Shown piece by piece: positions 17,313 through 26,158 of a stretch of DNA of 64,000 nucleotides. Within the stretch, counting starts at the first letter, position 1, and every line of letters begins with the position of its first letter. Source of the stretch: Caldatribacterium sp051549785 (lineage in GTDB: Bacteria > Atribacterota > Atribacteria > Atribacterales > Caldatribacteriaceae); the NCBI RefSeq assembly GCF_051549785.1, contig NZ_CP189974.1, forward strand, positions 1,674,001-1,738,000, written 5' to 3'. The position numbers were made by a program, and so were the translations under genes. Under the pieces are notes generated by a model. That model had not been told where the DNA came from and searched no databases. It saw nothing but the letters and a program-made list of their open reading frames with translations.

Positions 17313-18371
17313 TCAGGGAATCCAGTCCTCGTCTCCACTCAGGCTCTCAAGGAAAAGCACAAGCAATCGCACGGCATTCTCCACATCTTCGGTGTCAATG
17401 ACCTCCGAGGGGGTATGCATATACCGGTTGGGTATGCCGATGAGTCCCGTCACCACACCTTCTCTAGTCACCTGGATGGCGTTGGCGTCTGTCCCTGTCG
17501 CCTTCGACTCTGCCTGAACCTGATAGGGGATTCCATGGGTTCTGGCAATGTCCACAAAGCGCTGGAACACCTTGGGGTTGATATTGGGCCCCCGGGCAAT
17601 GACCGGGCCTTTCCCCAAAGCTATGTCGCCAACTTTCCGCTTATCCACATCCGGACAATCGGAGGCAAACGTCACATCAACAGCGATGCCCACATGAGGT
17701 GCAATGCCAAAGGCACTCGTCCGCGCTCCCCGAAGACCCAGCTCTTCCTGAACGGTACTCACCCCATACACGGCGCAGTGGAGTTTTTCCCGGTTCACCC
17801 GGCGGAGCGTCTCCGCCACAACAAACACTCCTACCTTGTCGTCAAAACCCTTCCCTGCCACTCTCGTCCCGGAGAGGGGTCGAAAGCCCACATCAAAGGT
17901 GATCGGGTCTCCAATACTCACAAGCTGGAGAGCTTCTTCCCTGGTCTTCACCCCGATGTCAATCCACTGTTCCTCGATTTTCACCACTTTCTGGCGGTCC
18001 TTTTCCTCCATGAGGTGAATCGGCTTTTTCCCCACCACACCGGGAACAGGACCGGAACCCGTATGGATGAGCACCCTGGTCCCTGCGGTGACGTGAGGGT
18101 CCACACCACCCACGGCCGAAAAATGGATATACCCCTGGTCGTTCACGTACTCCACCATAAGCCCTACTTCATCGCAGTGTCCGGCAAGCATCACCCGGGG
18201 AGTTCTGTCAGGGTGGATAACCCCAAAAGCATTACCATGGACGTCTTTATACGTTCTATCGACCCTGTCCTGAATGCGCTCCAGAAAAATCCTCTGCACC
18301 TCCTCCTCAAAACCAGAAGGACTGGGGGTAGAGATGAGCTTTCGCAGAAAATCCAGGCTATCCGAGTCCAT
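17313..18371 (-). CDS. M42-family aminopeptidase (TET-like)
   Basis: A 352-residue M42 metallopeptidase. Motifs: SGFEEEVQRIF N-terminus, AGHCDEVGLMVEY (first metal His and Asp), GKGFDDKVGV (bridging Asp), VQEELGLRGA (catalytic Glu), and a C-terminal metal His in NRYMHTPSEVID. M42 enzymes form large tetrahedral oligomers that trim peptides made by proteases. Its start overlaps the lon stop by 14 bases, a neighbourhood that suggests it finishes off Lon products. ATG at 18369-18371 is preceded by GGGGG; a longer in-frame extension of about 55 codons overlaps lon and has no family similarity. Confidence 0.92.
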   Translation of the reverse strand: MDSDSLDFLRKLISTPSPSGFEEEVQRIFLERIQDRVDRTYKDVHGNAFGVIHPDRTPRVMLAGHCDEVGLMVEYVNDQGYIHFSAVGGVDPHVTAGTRVLIHTGSGPVPGVVGKKPIHLMEEKDRQKVVKIEEQWIDIGVKTREEALQLVSIGDPITFDVGFRPLSGTRVAGKGFDDKVGVFVVAETLRRVNREKLHCAVYGVSTVQEELGLRGARTSAFGIAPHVGIAVDVTFASDCPDVDKRKVGDIALGKGPVIARGPNINPKVFQRFVDIARTHGIPYQVQAESKATGTDANAIQVTREGVVTGLIGIPNRYMHTPSEVIDTEDVENAVRLLVLFLESLSGDEDWIP

Positions 18372-20814
18372 TGGTATTCCCCCTTTCAAGGGATATTTCC
18401 TCAAGGCTTCTGCCAAAAGCCAGCGCCAGGGCGTCATCAAGAGTTTCCACAAAGTGGAACCGCAATTCCCGCTTGACCTCCTCGGGAACCTCTTCGAGGT
18501 CTTTTTCGTTCTCCTTGGGGAGGATGACCGTCCCAATGCCTGCCCGGTATGCAGCCAGGACCTTCTCCTTAATCCCTCCCACGGGGAGAATCCGCCCCGT
18601 GAGCGTGACTTCCCCGGTCATAGCCAATCCCTGACAGGGAGGGGTTTTCGTCAATGCAGACACCAGGGAAACCGCCATGGTGATGCCGGCAGACGGTCCG
18701 TCTTTGGGGATTGCCCCTGCGGGAACGTGGATGTGAATGTCCTTCTTCTCGTAGAAGTCCTCGGGAATATGCCACTCCTTCGAGCGCTCTCGAATGCACG
18801 AGAGCACAATGCGGGCCGACTCCTGCATGATCTTCCCCATGTTTCCGGTAAGGATGAGATTCCCCTTCCCCGGGAGGGCAACCGTTTCCACAAAAAGGAC
18901 TTCCCCACCAACCTCGGTCCACGCCAGACCCACAGCCACACCTATCCTTCCCTGAGGAGAGAACATGTCCCGAGAGTACCTTCGGGGTCCGAGGAATTCC
19001 CGAAGAAGCGGGATGTCAACCACAAAGGGACCCTGCTCTCCTGAGGCTATGCGCTTGGCCACCTTCCGGCACACCGAGGCAATGTTTCGCTCAAGCTGCC
19101 GTACCCCTGCCTCCCGTGTGTACTCCCGGACAATGGTGAGGATGGTCTCATCGGGGACATGCAGCAGGCCCTCTGGAACACCGTTCTCCCGGCACTGCTT
19201 CGGAATAAGGTAACGCCTGGCAATAACCAGCTTGTCCTGGTCCGTGTACCCCGAGAGGAAAATCAGTTCCATCCGGTCAAGAAGGGCCGGAGGAATAGTA
19301 TCGACGACGTTAGCCGTGGCAATGAAAAGAACCCGGGAGAGGTTGAAGGGGACTCCAAGGTAATGGTCCACAAAGGCCTCATTCTGCTCGGGATCAAGAA
19401 CCTCAAGGAGCGCTGCTGCTGGGTCTCCCCGAAAATCCGCACCAATCTTGTCAATCTCGTCGAGCATGAACACGGGGTTGTTCGTTCCTGCCCTGCGAAG
19501 ACCCTGGATGATTCTCCCCGGCATTGCCCCAACGTAGGTACGCCGATGTCCCCGGATCTCGGCTTCATCCCGAACACCACCAAGGGAAATCCGTACGAAC
19601 TTCCGCCCCAGGGACCGGGCAATGGACTTCCCGAGCGAAGTCTTCCCAACCCCGGGAGGACCCACAAAGCAGAGAATCGGACCCTTGAGGTCTTTCTTCA
19701 GCTGGCACACGGCGAGGTACTCAAGGATGCGCTCCTTGACCTTCTCAAGGTCATGGTGGTCCTCGTCGAGGATTTTCCGGGCAAGCTCCACGTCAAGGGT
19801 GTCCTCGGTGCTCCTACTCCAGGGGAGCTCGAGAATCCAGTCGATGTAGTTCCGGATAACCGGGTACTCGGGGGAGGTGGTAGGGATATGTGAGAGGCGG
19901 TCGAGCTCTTTTTCCACCTCTTCCTCCACTTCCGGGGCAAGACCCAAGGCTTTGATTTTTTCCCTGAGCCTGGTGATCTCGCTTCCCCGTTCATCGAGTT
20001 CCCCAAGTTCCCGCTGGATAGCTTTGAGCTGCTCCCGCAGGAAATACTCCCGCTGGGTCTTGGCCATCTCTTTCTGAATCTGAGCCTGAATTTTGCTCCC
20101 AATCTGGAGGATCTCGAGCTCCCGCGTCAGGTAGTAGGTAACCTTCTTCAACTTCTCCACGAGGTCAAAAGATGCAAGAACATCCTGTTTCCCGGCAACA
20201 TCGAGGTTCAGGTTAAAAGCCACAAAATGGGCAAGACGCGCAGGTTCCTTGATGTTCATCGCCGCCACAAAGGCCTCTTTGGGCAGATACGGTGCAAGTT
20301 CAACAACCTTCTGGAAAAGGCTGAGAATATTGCGCTTCAGCGCCTCCACTTCGTCCGTGCGGATTTCCTCAGTGCGGATAACCTCAATGCGGGCAACAGG
20401 GTATGGTTCCCACCGCACCCACTCCTTGACCACAAACGTTGCCAGCCCAAAAACGAGAATCTGCACCGCCTCTTCAGGGAGCCGAAGCATGCGGGAGATT
20501 CTCCCCACGACTCCAACCTCGTAAAGGTCCTGCGGCTCAAGAGGTCTGTCCTCCGGTTTCTCCCGAAGGGCAACGACGCCGACGATTTTATCCTTGAGAA
20601 CCGCTTCATGGACAAGGCGAACCCAGGTCTCCCCCTGAACCACCCAGGGGAAGGCAATCTCCGGGAAAAGCACGTTGTCCTCAAGGGGAAGGACGGGGAT
20701 TTCTTCAGGAAATTCCCAGTCTCGCTTTTCGGAAGACGGCAGCATTCGTTCCAGAAGCCCTACTGGCTTCTCTTCCTCAAAAAGCGCAGGCCATTCCTCC
20801 GACCACATACTCAT
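18358..20814 (-). CDS. lon: ATP-dependent protease La (Lon)
   Basis: An 818-residue LonA-type protease. N-terminal substrate-binding domain (about 40-235), coiled-coil region, AAA+ module with Walker A GPPGVGKTS and Walker B VFMLDEIDK, and the C-terminal protease domain with catalytic Ser708 (KDGPSAG) and Lys751 (GGIKEK), the normal 43-residue spacing. It degrades misfolded and regulatory proteins in the cytoplasm. The ATG at 20812-20814 overlaps the end of the second hsp20 gene; a second ATG two codons in is possible. Linkage hsp20-lon-M42 peptidase makes a compact protein quality-control unit. Confidence 0.96.
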   Translation of the reverse strand: MSMWSEEWPALFEEEKPVGLLERMLPSSEKRDWEFPEEIPVLPLEDNVLFPEIAFPWVVQGETWVRLVHEAVLKDKIVGVVALREKPEDRPLEPQDLYEVGVVGRISRMLRLPEEAVQILVFGLATFVVKEWVRWEPYPVARIEVIRTEEIRTDEVEALKRNILSLFQKVVELAPYLPKEAFVAAMNIKEPARLAHFVAFNLNLDVAGKQDVLASFDLVEKLKKVTYYLTRELEILQIGSKIQAQIQKEMAKTQREYFLREQLKAIQRELGELDERGSEITRLREKIKALGLAPEVEEEVEKELDRLSHIPTTSPEYPVIRNYIDWILELPWSRSTEDTLDVELARKILDEDHHDLEKVKERILEYLAVCQLKKDLKGPILCFVGPPGVGKTSLGKSIARSLGRKFVRISLGGVRDEAEIRGHRRTYVGAMPGRIIQGLRRAGTNNPVFMLDEIDKIGADFRGDPAAALLEVLDPEQNEAFVDHYLGVPFNLSRVLFIATANVVDTIPPALLDRMELIFLSGYTDQDKLVIARRYLIPKQCRENGVPEGLLHVPDETILTIVREYTREAGVRQLERNIASVCRKVAKRIASGEQGPFVVDIPLLREFLGPRRYSRDMFSPQGRIGVAVGLAWTEVGGEVLFVETVALPGKGNLILTGNMGKIMQESARIVLSCIRERSKEWHIPEDFYEKKDIHIHVPAGAIPKDGPSAGITMAVSLVSALTKTPPCQGLAMTGEVTLTGRILPVGGIKEKVLAAYRAGIGTVILPKENEKDLEEVPEEVKRELRFHFVETLDDALALAFGRSLEEISLERGNTNGLG

Positions 20815-21269
20815 GCCCCCTCATCAATCGGCACCCGTCGTTCCCAGACGTGCTTTTTGGGGCACTCAATGACCAGAAACCCATTCCGGTATCTTGCCCG
20901 TACCGCCGTATCTTCGATGTCCTCTTCAAACTCGATTTCCCGGTAAAAAGGGCCAAAATGGATTTCCATGAGATAGTAATCCCGTTTCGGCGGAGAGGGG
21001 ATTTCCCGACGTTCCCCCCGAACCACAAGCTTTTTCCCCTGGATAAAGATTTCTACCTCTTTCGGATCCACCCCGGCAAGTTCCACCACAACGAAAAAGG
21101 CAACATCGGTTTCAAAAACGTCACAGGCAGGGACCCAGGGTTCCTCAGCAAAAGGAGCAAAACTCGGTCTTTTGCCGGCAAGATGCTCCACAAACCTCTG
21201 CATTTCCCGCTGCATGGAGAAGAATTCTTCCCACAGAGAATCAAACTGCCCCATAGCCTCCTCCATCAA
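20811..21269 (-). CDS. Small heat-shock protein Hsp20 (second, divergent copy)
   Basis: A 152-residue alpha-crystallin-family protein. The N-terminal region is helix-rich (FDSLWEEFFSMQREMQRFVEHL); the alpha-crystallin domain runs from about 47 to 140 with PACDVFETDVAFFVVVELAGV and the YRNGFLVIECPK motif. It lacks the C-terminal I-x-I anchor of the first copy (ends ERRVPIDEGA). Its start overlaps the stop of the upstream surface protein gene as TGATG, and its stop overlaps lon by 4 bases; ATG five codons in (MGQFDSL) is an alternative start. Direct coupling with lon suggests delivery of substrates to the protease, which is inference. Confidence 0.88.
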   Translation of the reverse strand: MMEEAMGQFDSLWEEFFSMQREMQRFVEHLAGKRPSFAPFAEEPWVPACDVFETDVAFFVVVELAGVDPKEVEIFIQGKKLVVRGERREIPSPPKRDYYLMEIHFGPFYREIEFEEDIEDTAVRARYRNGFLVIECPKKHVWERRVPIDEGA

Positions 21270-22795
21270 AAGACCACCAGAATGCGCTGGAGAGCGTACC
21301 TTGCTCCGCGAACCACCGGCTCGAACTCAATCCGAACGGTGTTTTTCCCCAGCTCAAGAAACGGTGCCAGAGAAACAATCTGAACTTCCAGGGGACCACC
21401 CCTGCCTCCTTGTACCGTTCCAGCAAAGCTCAACTTCCCGTTCACATACACCCTGAGGGTGCCCCTGTCCTCTGCCTTCCCCCACAGGCACAGTGCTCCT
21501 TCCTGAAGAGGCTGGGAGAGGAAAAACGTCCCTTCGACAAAACCACCTGCGGCCAAAAGCAGGGAGAATACAGGGTTTGGAGAGAATCCCTTCCCAACGT
21601 CTCCCTGATACACAAGGTTCTCAAGGTTGGTCTTTACCCTGCCGTTACTCACATCGAGGAAATAGAAACCCTCTCCCAGATAGATACCCACTCCACTTAC
21701 CGTTCCACTCGCATATCCCTGGGAGGGAGAAAACCTCGCCGTTCCGTCGAAGAACACCTGGATTTCCACGCTCTCCTGCGCCTCCACCTGGGGAGCGAAA
21801 AAGCGATTTTTTGCCTTCCCTGAAGTATCTGTCACCGTCTCGTTCTGCTCGAAGCTCCCCATATTCGCCCTCCAGCGAAGGGTCTCCCCCTCAAGGGGTT
21901 TCCCCCGAACATCCTGAAGGACGGCTACAAAATCGATGACTTCACCTGAGCCCAGGTGGAAAGCCTTTGGCGACAACTCAAGGACAGTGAGCATGCGCTC
22001 TGCCCTCACGATAAGGCGCGCTTCTTCAAAGGACGATCCGTACACCATGTCTCCATCAAAACTCGCCCGAATCGTTACCTCCTGATCCTCTAGAAGCGCA
22101 GGAGCAGTATACCATACCTCCGAAAACCCCGAAGTGTTCGTGAAGGTCTGGTATCTCTCGAGCTTCCCTGCACTGACCTCCCACTGGATGCGACGATTCA
22201 CCAGCGCATTGCCCACCTCATCCCCAAGGAACACCCTGAGCCTCACCCTTGCCCCCGGAGCCACCTCCTGGGGAACCCGGTCAAAACGGAGAAACGATGG
22301 TGCAAGGACACGCTCTTTTGTCACGGTAATAGCGCAGTGCTGCACATGGATGTCTTCTCCAAGGAGCGACCGCAGCTTCGTCGGTCGTCGCATGGCCTCA
22401 ACAAGGAGCCGATCTGGTATCCTCTTTGGGGTCAGCACCATCAGGAATCGTTCCGTCCCCTCAGGACCCGTAACCGTTCCGTAAATCTTCTCCGAGGACC
22501 CCGCAACGAAAAATTCGTTGTTCCTCAGGATACGCGCTTCTCCCTGAGGGCTATAGTCGAAAACACTCACGTACCCATCCCTCTCGCTGGCAAGAGAAAG
22601 GACAATTGGATCCCCAGGTCTATAGAGACCAAAGTTCCCCCGGTCAGGCTCTATGCTCACGAAAGGAGAAGTCTCGACTTGGGGGATTTCTTCGAGCTCT
22701 GAGAGCGCAACGTCAAAAGTGAACGGTTCCCCCCAGGCAGAAGCCCAACGTAAAAGCCCCACAAACAGCACGAGATACCATCCCCAGTATCGCAT
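21266..22795 (-). CDS. Exported protein with DUF4384-like and Ig-like domains
   Basis: A 509-residue protein beginning with a signal peptide (about 1-22, YLVLFVGLLRWASAWG). A DUF4384-like domain follows (about 45-160; YRPGDPIVLSLASERDGYVSVFDYSPQGEARIL as landmark YRPGDPI, GYVSVFD). Two bacterial Ig-like (Big-1/invasin type) repeats lie at about 165-265 and 270-365, each with the G-x-A/S-x-x-x-Y/F-x-A-P ending (SGFSEVWYTAP, SGKAKNRFFAP). The C-terminal part (about 370-509) looks beta-rich and may be a sugar-binding-like domain. Function unknown; probably on the cell surface or in the envelope. It sits between glgC copy 2 and hsp20 with 3- and 4-base junctions. Confidence 0.7.
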   Translation of the reverse strand: MRYWGWYLVLFVGLLRWASAWGEPFTFDVALSELEEIPQVETSPFVSIEPDRGNFGLYRPGDPIVLSLASERDGYVSVFDYSPQGEARILRNNEFFVAGSSEKIYGTVTGPEGTERFLMVLTPKRIPDRLLVEAMRRPTKLRSLLGEDIHVQHCAITVTKERVLAPSFLRFDRVPQEVAPGARVRLRVFLGDEVGNALVNRRIQWEVSAGKLERYQTFTNTSGFSEVWYTAPALLEDQEVTIRASFDGDMVYGSSFEEARLIVRAERMLTVLELSPKAFHLGSGEVIDFVAVLQDVRGKPLEGETLRWRANMGSFEQNETVTDTSGKAKNRFFAPQVEAQESVEIQVFFDGTARFSPSQGYASGTVSGVGIYLGEGFYFLDVSNGRVKTNLENLVYQGDVGKGFSPNPVFSLLLAAGGFVEGTFFLSQPLQEGALCLWGKAEDRGTLRVYVNGKLSFAGTVQGGRGGPLEVQIVSLAPFLELGKNTVRIEFEPVVRGARYALQRILVVF

Positions 22796-22798
22796 ACT

Positions 22799-24079
22799 TC
22801 AGTTCCCCCCGGATTCCCTCTCGATACTCTCTCCACTTGGCACCAGGGTATCCTGGAAATCCTCGTAATCGAGGTCGGGGCAGATACGGCAATTCCTGCC
22901 AATGAGAACCCCCGGAGGAATTCTCGTATTCTTCCCCACCACCGTGAGACCACTCTGGAGCATGTCGGGGAACTTTCGGTTTGGCGTCCAGTCCTCCCCA
23001 TAGCCCACGACGGCCCTCTCCCCCACAACAACTGCCTTGTCCAGAATAGCCCGGTGCACCACTGCCCCTTCCTCAACCACCGTATCGCTCATGACCACCG
23101 AATCGCAGACCACCGCGCCCTTTTTGACACGAACACCGCTGAAAAGCACCGAATTGACAACTCTTCCCTCCACGATGGTGCCACTTCCCAGAATACTCCG
23201 TTCCACCGATGCATCGGCGCTCAGTTTCACCGGGGGTCTGTCCTCAACGGGGGTGTAAATCGGCCAGCGCTCATCATAAAGGTCCAGGGGAGGAGGACTT
23301 TCAAGGAGTTCCATATTTGCCTTCCAGTATGCATCAAGGGTTCCCACATCCTTCCAGTACCCCTCAAAGGGAAAGGCGAAAACCCTCCGCGTTTGCACCA
23401 TACGGGGGATAACGTCTTTCCCAAAGTCGAAAGAGGTTCCCTCTCTCCTGGCCTCATACTCGACTTCTTCTTCGAGGACCTCAAGGGTAAAGACATAGAT
23501 ACCCATGTTGACGAGGTTACTCCTGGGGTACCTCGGTTTCTCCTCAAAATCGACAATCCTTCCCTCCTTATCGGCAAGCAGAACCCCAAAGCGATGGGCT
23601 TCTTCCCACGGCACGGCAATAACCGAAACCGTAAGATCCGCCCGTTTCTCCATATGGAAGCGAAGGAGTGGCCGGTAGTCCATCTTGTAAATGTGATCTC
23701 CGGAAAGAATGAGGACGAGTTGTGGCTTTTTCTCCCGTAAGAAGTCCAGATTCTGGTAGATGGCATCAGCAGTCCCGCGGTACCAGTCCGTCGCCGCATC
23801 GCTGATATAGGGCTGGAGGAGGAATATCCCCCCCTCCATACGGTCCAGGTTCCAGGGCTTCCCGATCCGGATGTGGTCATGGAGGGACCGGGGGTTGTAC
23901 TGGGTGAGTACCCCCACGCAGTAAATACCGGAGTGAACGCAGTTGCTCAAACAGAAATCGATGATGCGGTACTTTCCCCCAAAGGGAACCGCGGGTTTGG
24001 CCCGTTTGGCCGAGAGGATGTCGAGTCTCCTCCCCTCGCCTCCGGCAAGAATCATGGCTACGACGTCCCTCTTGTACAT
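22799..24079 (-). CDS. glgC: Glucose-1-phosphate adenylyltransferase, copy 2 (GlgC)
   Basis: A 426-residue ADP-glucose pyrophosphorylase. MILAGGEGRRLDILSAKRAKPAVPFGGKYR retains the canonical pattern (given here as landmarks AGGEGRRL and AKRAKPAVPFGGKYR), including the Lys equivalent to the E. coli activator residue K39. Catalytic SGDHIYKMDY and FEEKP are present, and the beta-helix domain runs from about 295. It makes ADP-glucose for glycogen synthase; no glgA or glgB is in the window. Its start overlaps the end of the GH57 gene by 22 bases. Two glgC-like genes may form a heteromeric enzyme (as in GlgC/GlgD of Firmicutes), though this copy looks the more canonical. Confidence 0.93.
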   Translation of the reverse strand: MYKRDVVAMILAGGEGRRLDILSAKRAKPAVPFGGKYRIIDFCLSNCVHSGIYCVGVLTQYNPRSLHDHIRIGKPWNLDRMEGGIFLLQPYISDAATDWYRGTADAIYQNLDFLREKKPQLVLILSGDHIYKMDYRPLLRFHMEKRADLTVSVIAVPWEEAHRFGVLLADKEGRIVDFEEKPRYPRSNLVNMGIYVFTLEVLEEEVEYEARREGTSFDFGKDVIPRMVQTRRVFAFPFEGYWKDVGTLDAYWKANMELLESPPPLDLYDERWPIYTPVEDRPPVKLSADASVERSILGSGTIVEGRVVNSVLFSGVRVKKGAVVCDSVVMSDTVVEEGAVVHRAILDKAVVVGERAVVGYGEDWTPNRKFPDMLQSGLTVVGKNTRIPPGVLIGRNCRICPDLDYEDFQDTLVPSGESIERESGGN

Positions 24080-25650
24080 TGCTCCTCACTCCCGCGGCCT
24101 GCACGCAAAAGGCTCCGTACCTCCTCAAGAAGGCCAAGGAAATACGCCACAAAGATGTTCTTCTGCGGAGAGGGGTGGTCCTCCCCCAGCCACCAGAACC
24201 AGTCACTCCCCTCAGCTTGGAGGATGAGCTCATAGGCTCTTTCCCGAACCGAGGGAGAGAGCCTGTCCTTCACCTCCTCAAACTCCTGTCGAACCTTAAA
24301 AAGCCGCTCCCAAGCCCAGTTTTTTTCTGGATGACCGATCCAGCTTGAGAAATTCCCAAAAATCCACGAACCCGGTAAAAGGCGTTCGAGCACCGACACT
24401 CCCTGGTGCTCCTGCAGATACTTAGAAGGCGTCGTCGTCACAAGCTCCCTTTCTTCGGAGAGTGCCTCGTAGAGTCCAGTCAAAAAGGGTAATCCATTAT
24501 CTCTATAATACTCCCAGGCGTTCTCTCCATCAAGGATGACGTTCACCATGTAATCCCTGCCCTGAGGAAGGGACTCCCTGATACGCCAGAGTCTTCTGAC
24601 GAAATCTGCCACTGCATCCTGGGGCGACAGGCGATGGTACTCAAAACCAATCGCATCGGAGAGCACTCGGTCCCGGAAAAGCACCACAATCTCCCGCCCG
24701 TTTTTCCTGAGACAGTGGGGACGATACAGCGCCTCCGGAGCCTTTCCGTCCTCACCGCGTCCCTGCTGCAGGGAGCGGAAAAGCACCTCTTCTCCGGTGG
24801 CCACCCACCGCACTCCCTCTTCCTGGGCCATCCAGAGGACCTCTTCACTCACCGACCCCTCTGAAGGCCACATACCGCAGAGTTCCTGCCCCCACACCTC
24901 CTTGGCGTATTCCCTGCCCCTTCGAATCTGTTCCCGGGCATCCTGGGGAAAGGCATAACGCACACCAGGCAGAGGAGCTGGTTCCCCAAAGCCCTGCGCC
25001 AGAGAGGTATCCACAAGGAGAGGGAGAACGGGATGGTAGAACGGAGAAAAAGTCACCTCGATCTGCCCCTCCGTTAAAAGCTTCCGGTACTGGGGCAAAA
25101 TCCCGTGGAACACCTGCATGGTCATCTCAAAAACCAGGGTTTTGTCCTCTTCTCCGTAGTTTCGTCCCTTTTCGTGAAGCCTTCGCAAATCCCCGTCTTC
25201 CTGGAGGAGAAGAGGGTCAAACCATATGAGCTGGTACAGCACCTGGAGATCAAGGAAATCCTGAGAGGTAAAGGAAGAAAGGGCTTCAGACCTTCTCTCC
25301 CAGAGTTCTCTGTATCTCGGCCAGGAAGCAAAAACCAGAGGGGAAGATACCAGGAAAAAGAGGTCACAGATTTCTCGTTTCTCCTCCTCAGTGAGGGAAA
25401 GAACCGGTTTTTCGGCAAGCTCCATGACTCGATCTTTTTTCCCCGCAAGGTAGAGCTCGATTTGCTTCAGGAGTGAAGGAGTGAAGTTGAAGGTGACCTG
25501 GACGGAGGGGAAACGCTCCAGGAGTTTCCCTATGAACAGGTAATCCTTGGTCGCGTGGGTGCGAACCCAGGGGAGAATAAACCTCCCATTCCTTTCATCC
25601 CAGTACCAAGGCTGATGCATGTGCCAGAGGATATGGACGAAAAGTGACAT
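24058..25650 (-). CDS. Glycoside hydrolase family 57 protein
   Basis: A 530-residue GH57 enzyme with the family start VHILWHMHQPWY (about 4-15). The likely nucleophile Glu lies in MWPSEGSVSEE, and the acid-region motif is ILDGENAWEYY. GH57 covers alpha-amylases, 4-alpha-glucanotransferases and branching enzymes; this length and the DGENAWEYY motif fit the amylase/amylopullulanase-like group. No signal peptide is seen, so it acts in the cytoplasm, fitting with glycogen turnover next to glgC. ATG at 25648-25650 follows GGGAGGG; an upstream in-frame extension overlaps the phosphoesterase gene and is not family-like. Confidence 0.9.
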   Translation of the reverse strand: MSLFVHILWHMHQPWYWDERNGRFILPWVRTHATKDYLFIGKLLERFPSVQVTFNFTPSLLKQIELYLAGKKDRVMELAEKPVLSLTEEEKREICDLFFLVSSPLVFASWPRYRELWERRSEALSSFTSQDFLDLQVLYQLIWFDPLLLQEDGDLRRLHEKGRNYGEEDKTLVFEMTMQVFHGILPQYRKLLTEGQIEVTFSPFYHPVLPLLVDTSLAQGFGEPAPLPGVRYAFPQDAREQIRRGREYAKEVWGQELCGMWPSEGSVSEEVLWMAQEEGVRWVATGEEVLFRSLQQGRGEDGKAPEALYRPHCLRKNGREIVVLFRDRVLSDAIGFEYHRLSPQDAVADFVRRLWRIRESLPQGRDYMVNVILDGENAWEYYRDNGLPFLTGLYEALSEERELVTTTPSKYLQEHQGVSVLERLLPGSWIFGNFSSWIGHPEKNWAWERLFKVRQEFEEVKDRLSPSVRERAYELILQAEGSDWFWWLGEDHPSPQKNIFVAYFLGLLEEVRSLLRAGRGSEEQCTRGTS

Positions 25651-25666
25651 TGCTTGTACCCTCCCA

Positions 25667-26158
25667 TCACTCCAGAGCGACGATTTCGGCTCGAAGGATT
25701 CGTCCCCCCGCGATTTCCAAACGCCCCAGGGTCCGGCGGGGAGCAAAAACGGTGTCTGTCGGACTTCCCGGATTCACAAGGAGAAATGTCCTCTGCCACT
25801 CGAGTTTGGGGCGGTGAGAATGACCGTAAACAATGGCCTGAACGTCTTCCTGGGTAAATGCCTTTAAGGCCATTCTCTCGGCTTCCTCCGGAGACCCTCG
25901 CCCGTGGAGAAGACCAATCCGCACTCCTTCAAGTTCCACAACCCGTCTCTCGGGAAAGCGGGAGGCAACTCCGGGGGTATCCATGTTCCCACAAACGCCA
26001 TAAACCGGAGCAATATGGGAGAGTTCCTCAATGACCCACCATTCGGTGACATCCCCAGCGTGGAGGATACAAGAAACCCCCTGGAGACGAGAAAGGAGGT
26101 TCTCGGGGAGTTCCCTCATTCGCTCAGGAATATGGGTATCCGAAAGAACAGCAACCAT
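25667..26158 (-). CDS. YfcE/MJ0936-family metallophosphoesterase
   Basis: A 163-residue calcineurin-like phosphodiesterase. Metal motifs: D7-x-H9 (LSDTHIP), GDV in HAGDVTEW (about 35), GNMD (about 58), HGRG, and GHSHRP (about 113-118). The family hydrolyses cyclic or model phosphodiesters; the natural substrate is unsettled. The ATG at 26156-26158 overlaps the folD stop; a GTG one codon earlier is possible. A 16-base gap separates it from the GH57 gene downstream. Confidence 0.9.
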   Translation of the reverse strand: MVAVLSDTHIPERMRELPENLLSRLQGVSCILHAGDVTEWWVIEELSHIAPVYGVCGNMDTPGVASRFPERRVVELEGVRIGLLHGRGSPEEAERMALKAFTQEDVQAIVYGHSHRPKLEWQRTFLLVNPGSPTDTVFAPRRTLGRLEIAGGRILRAEIVALE

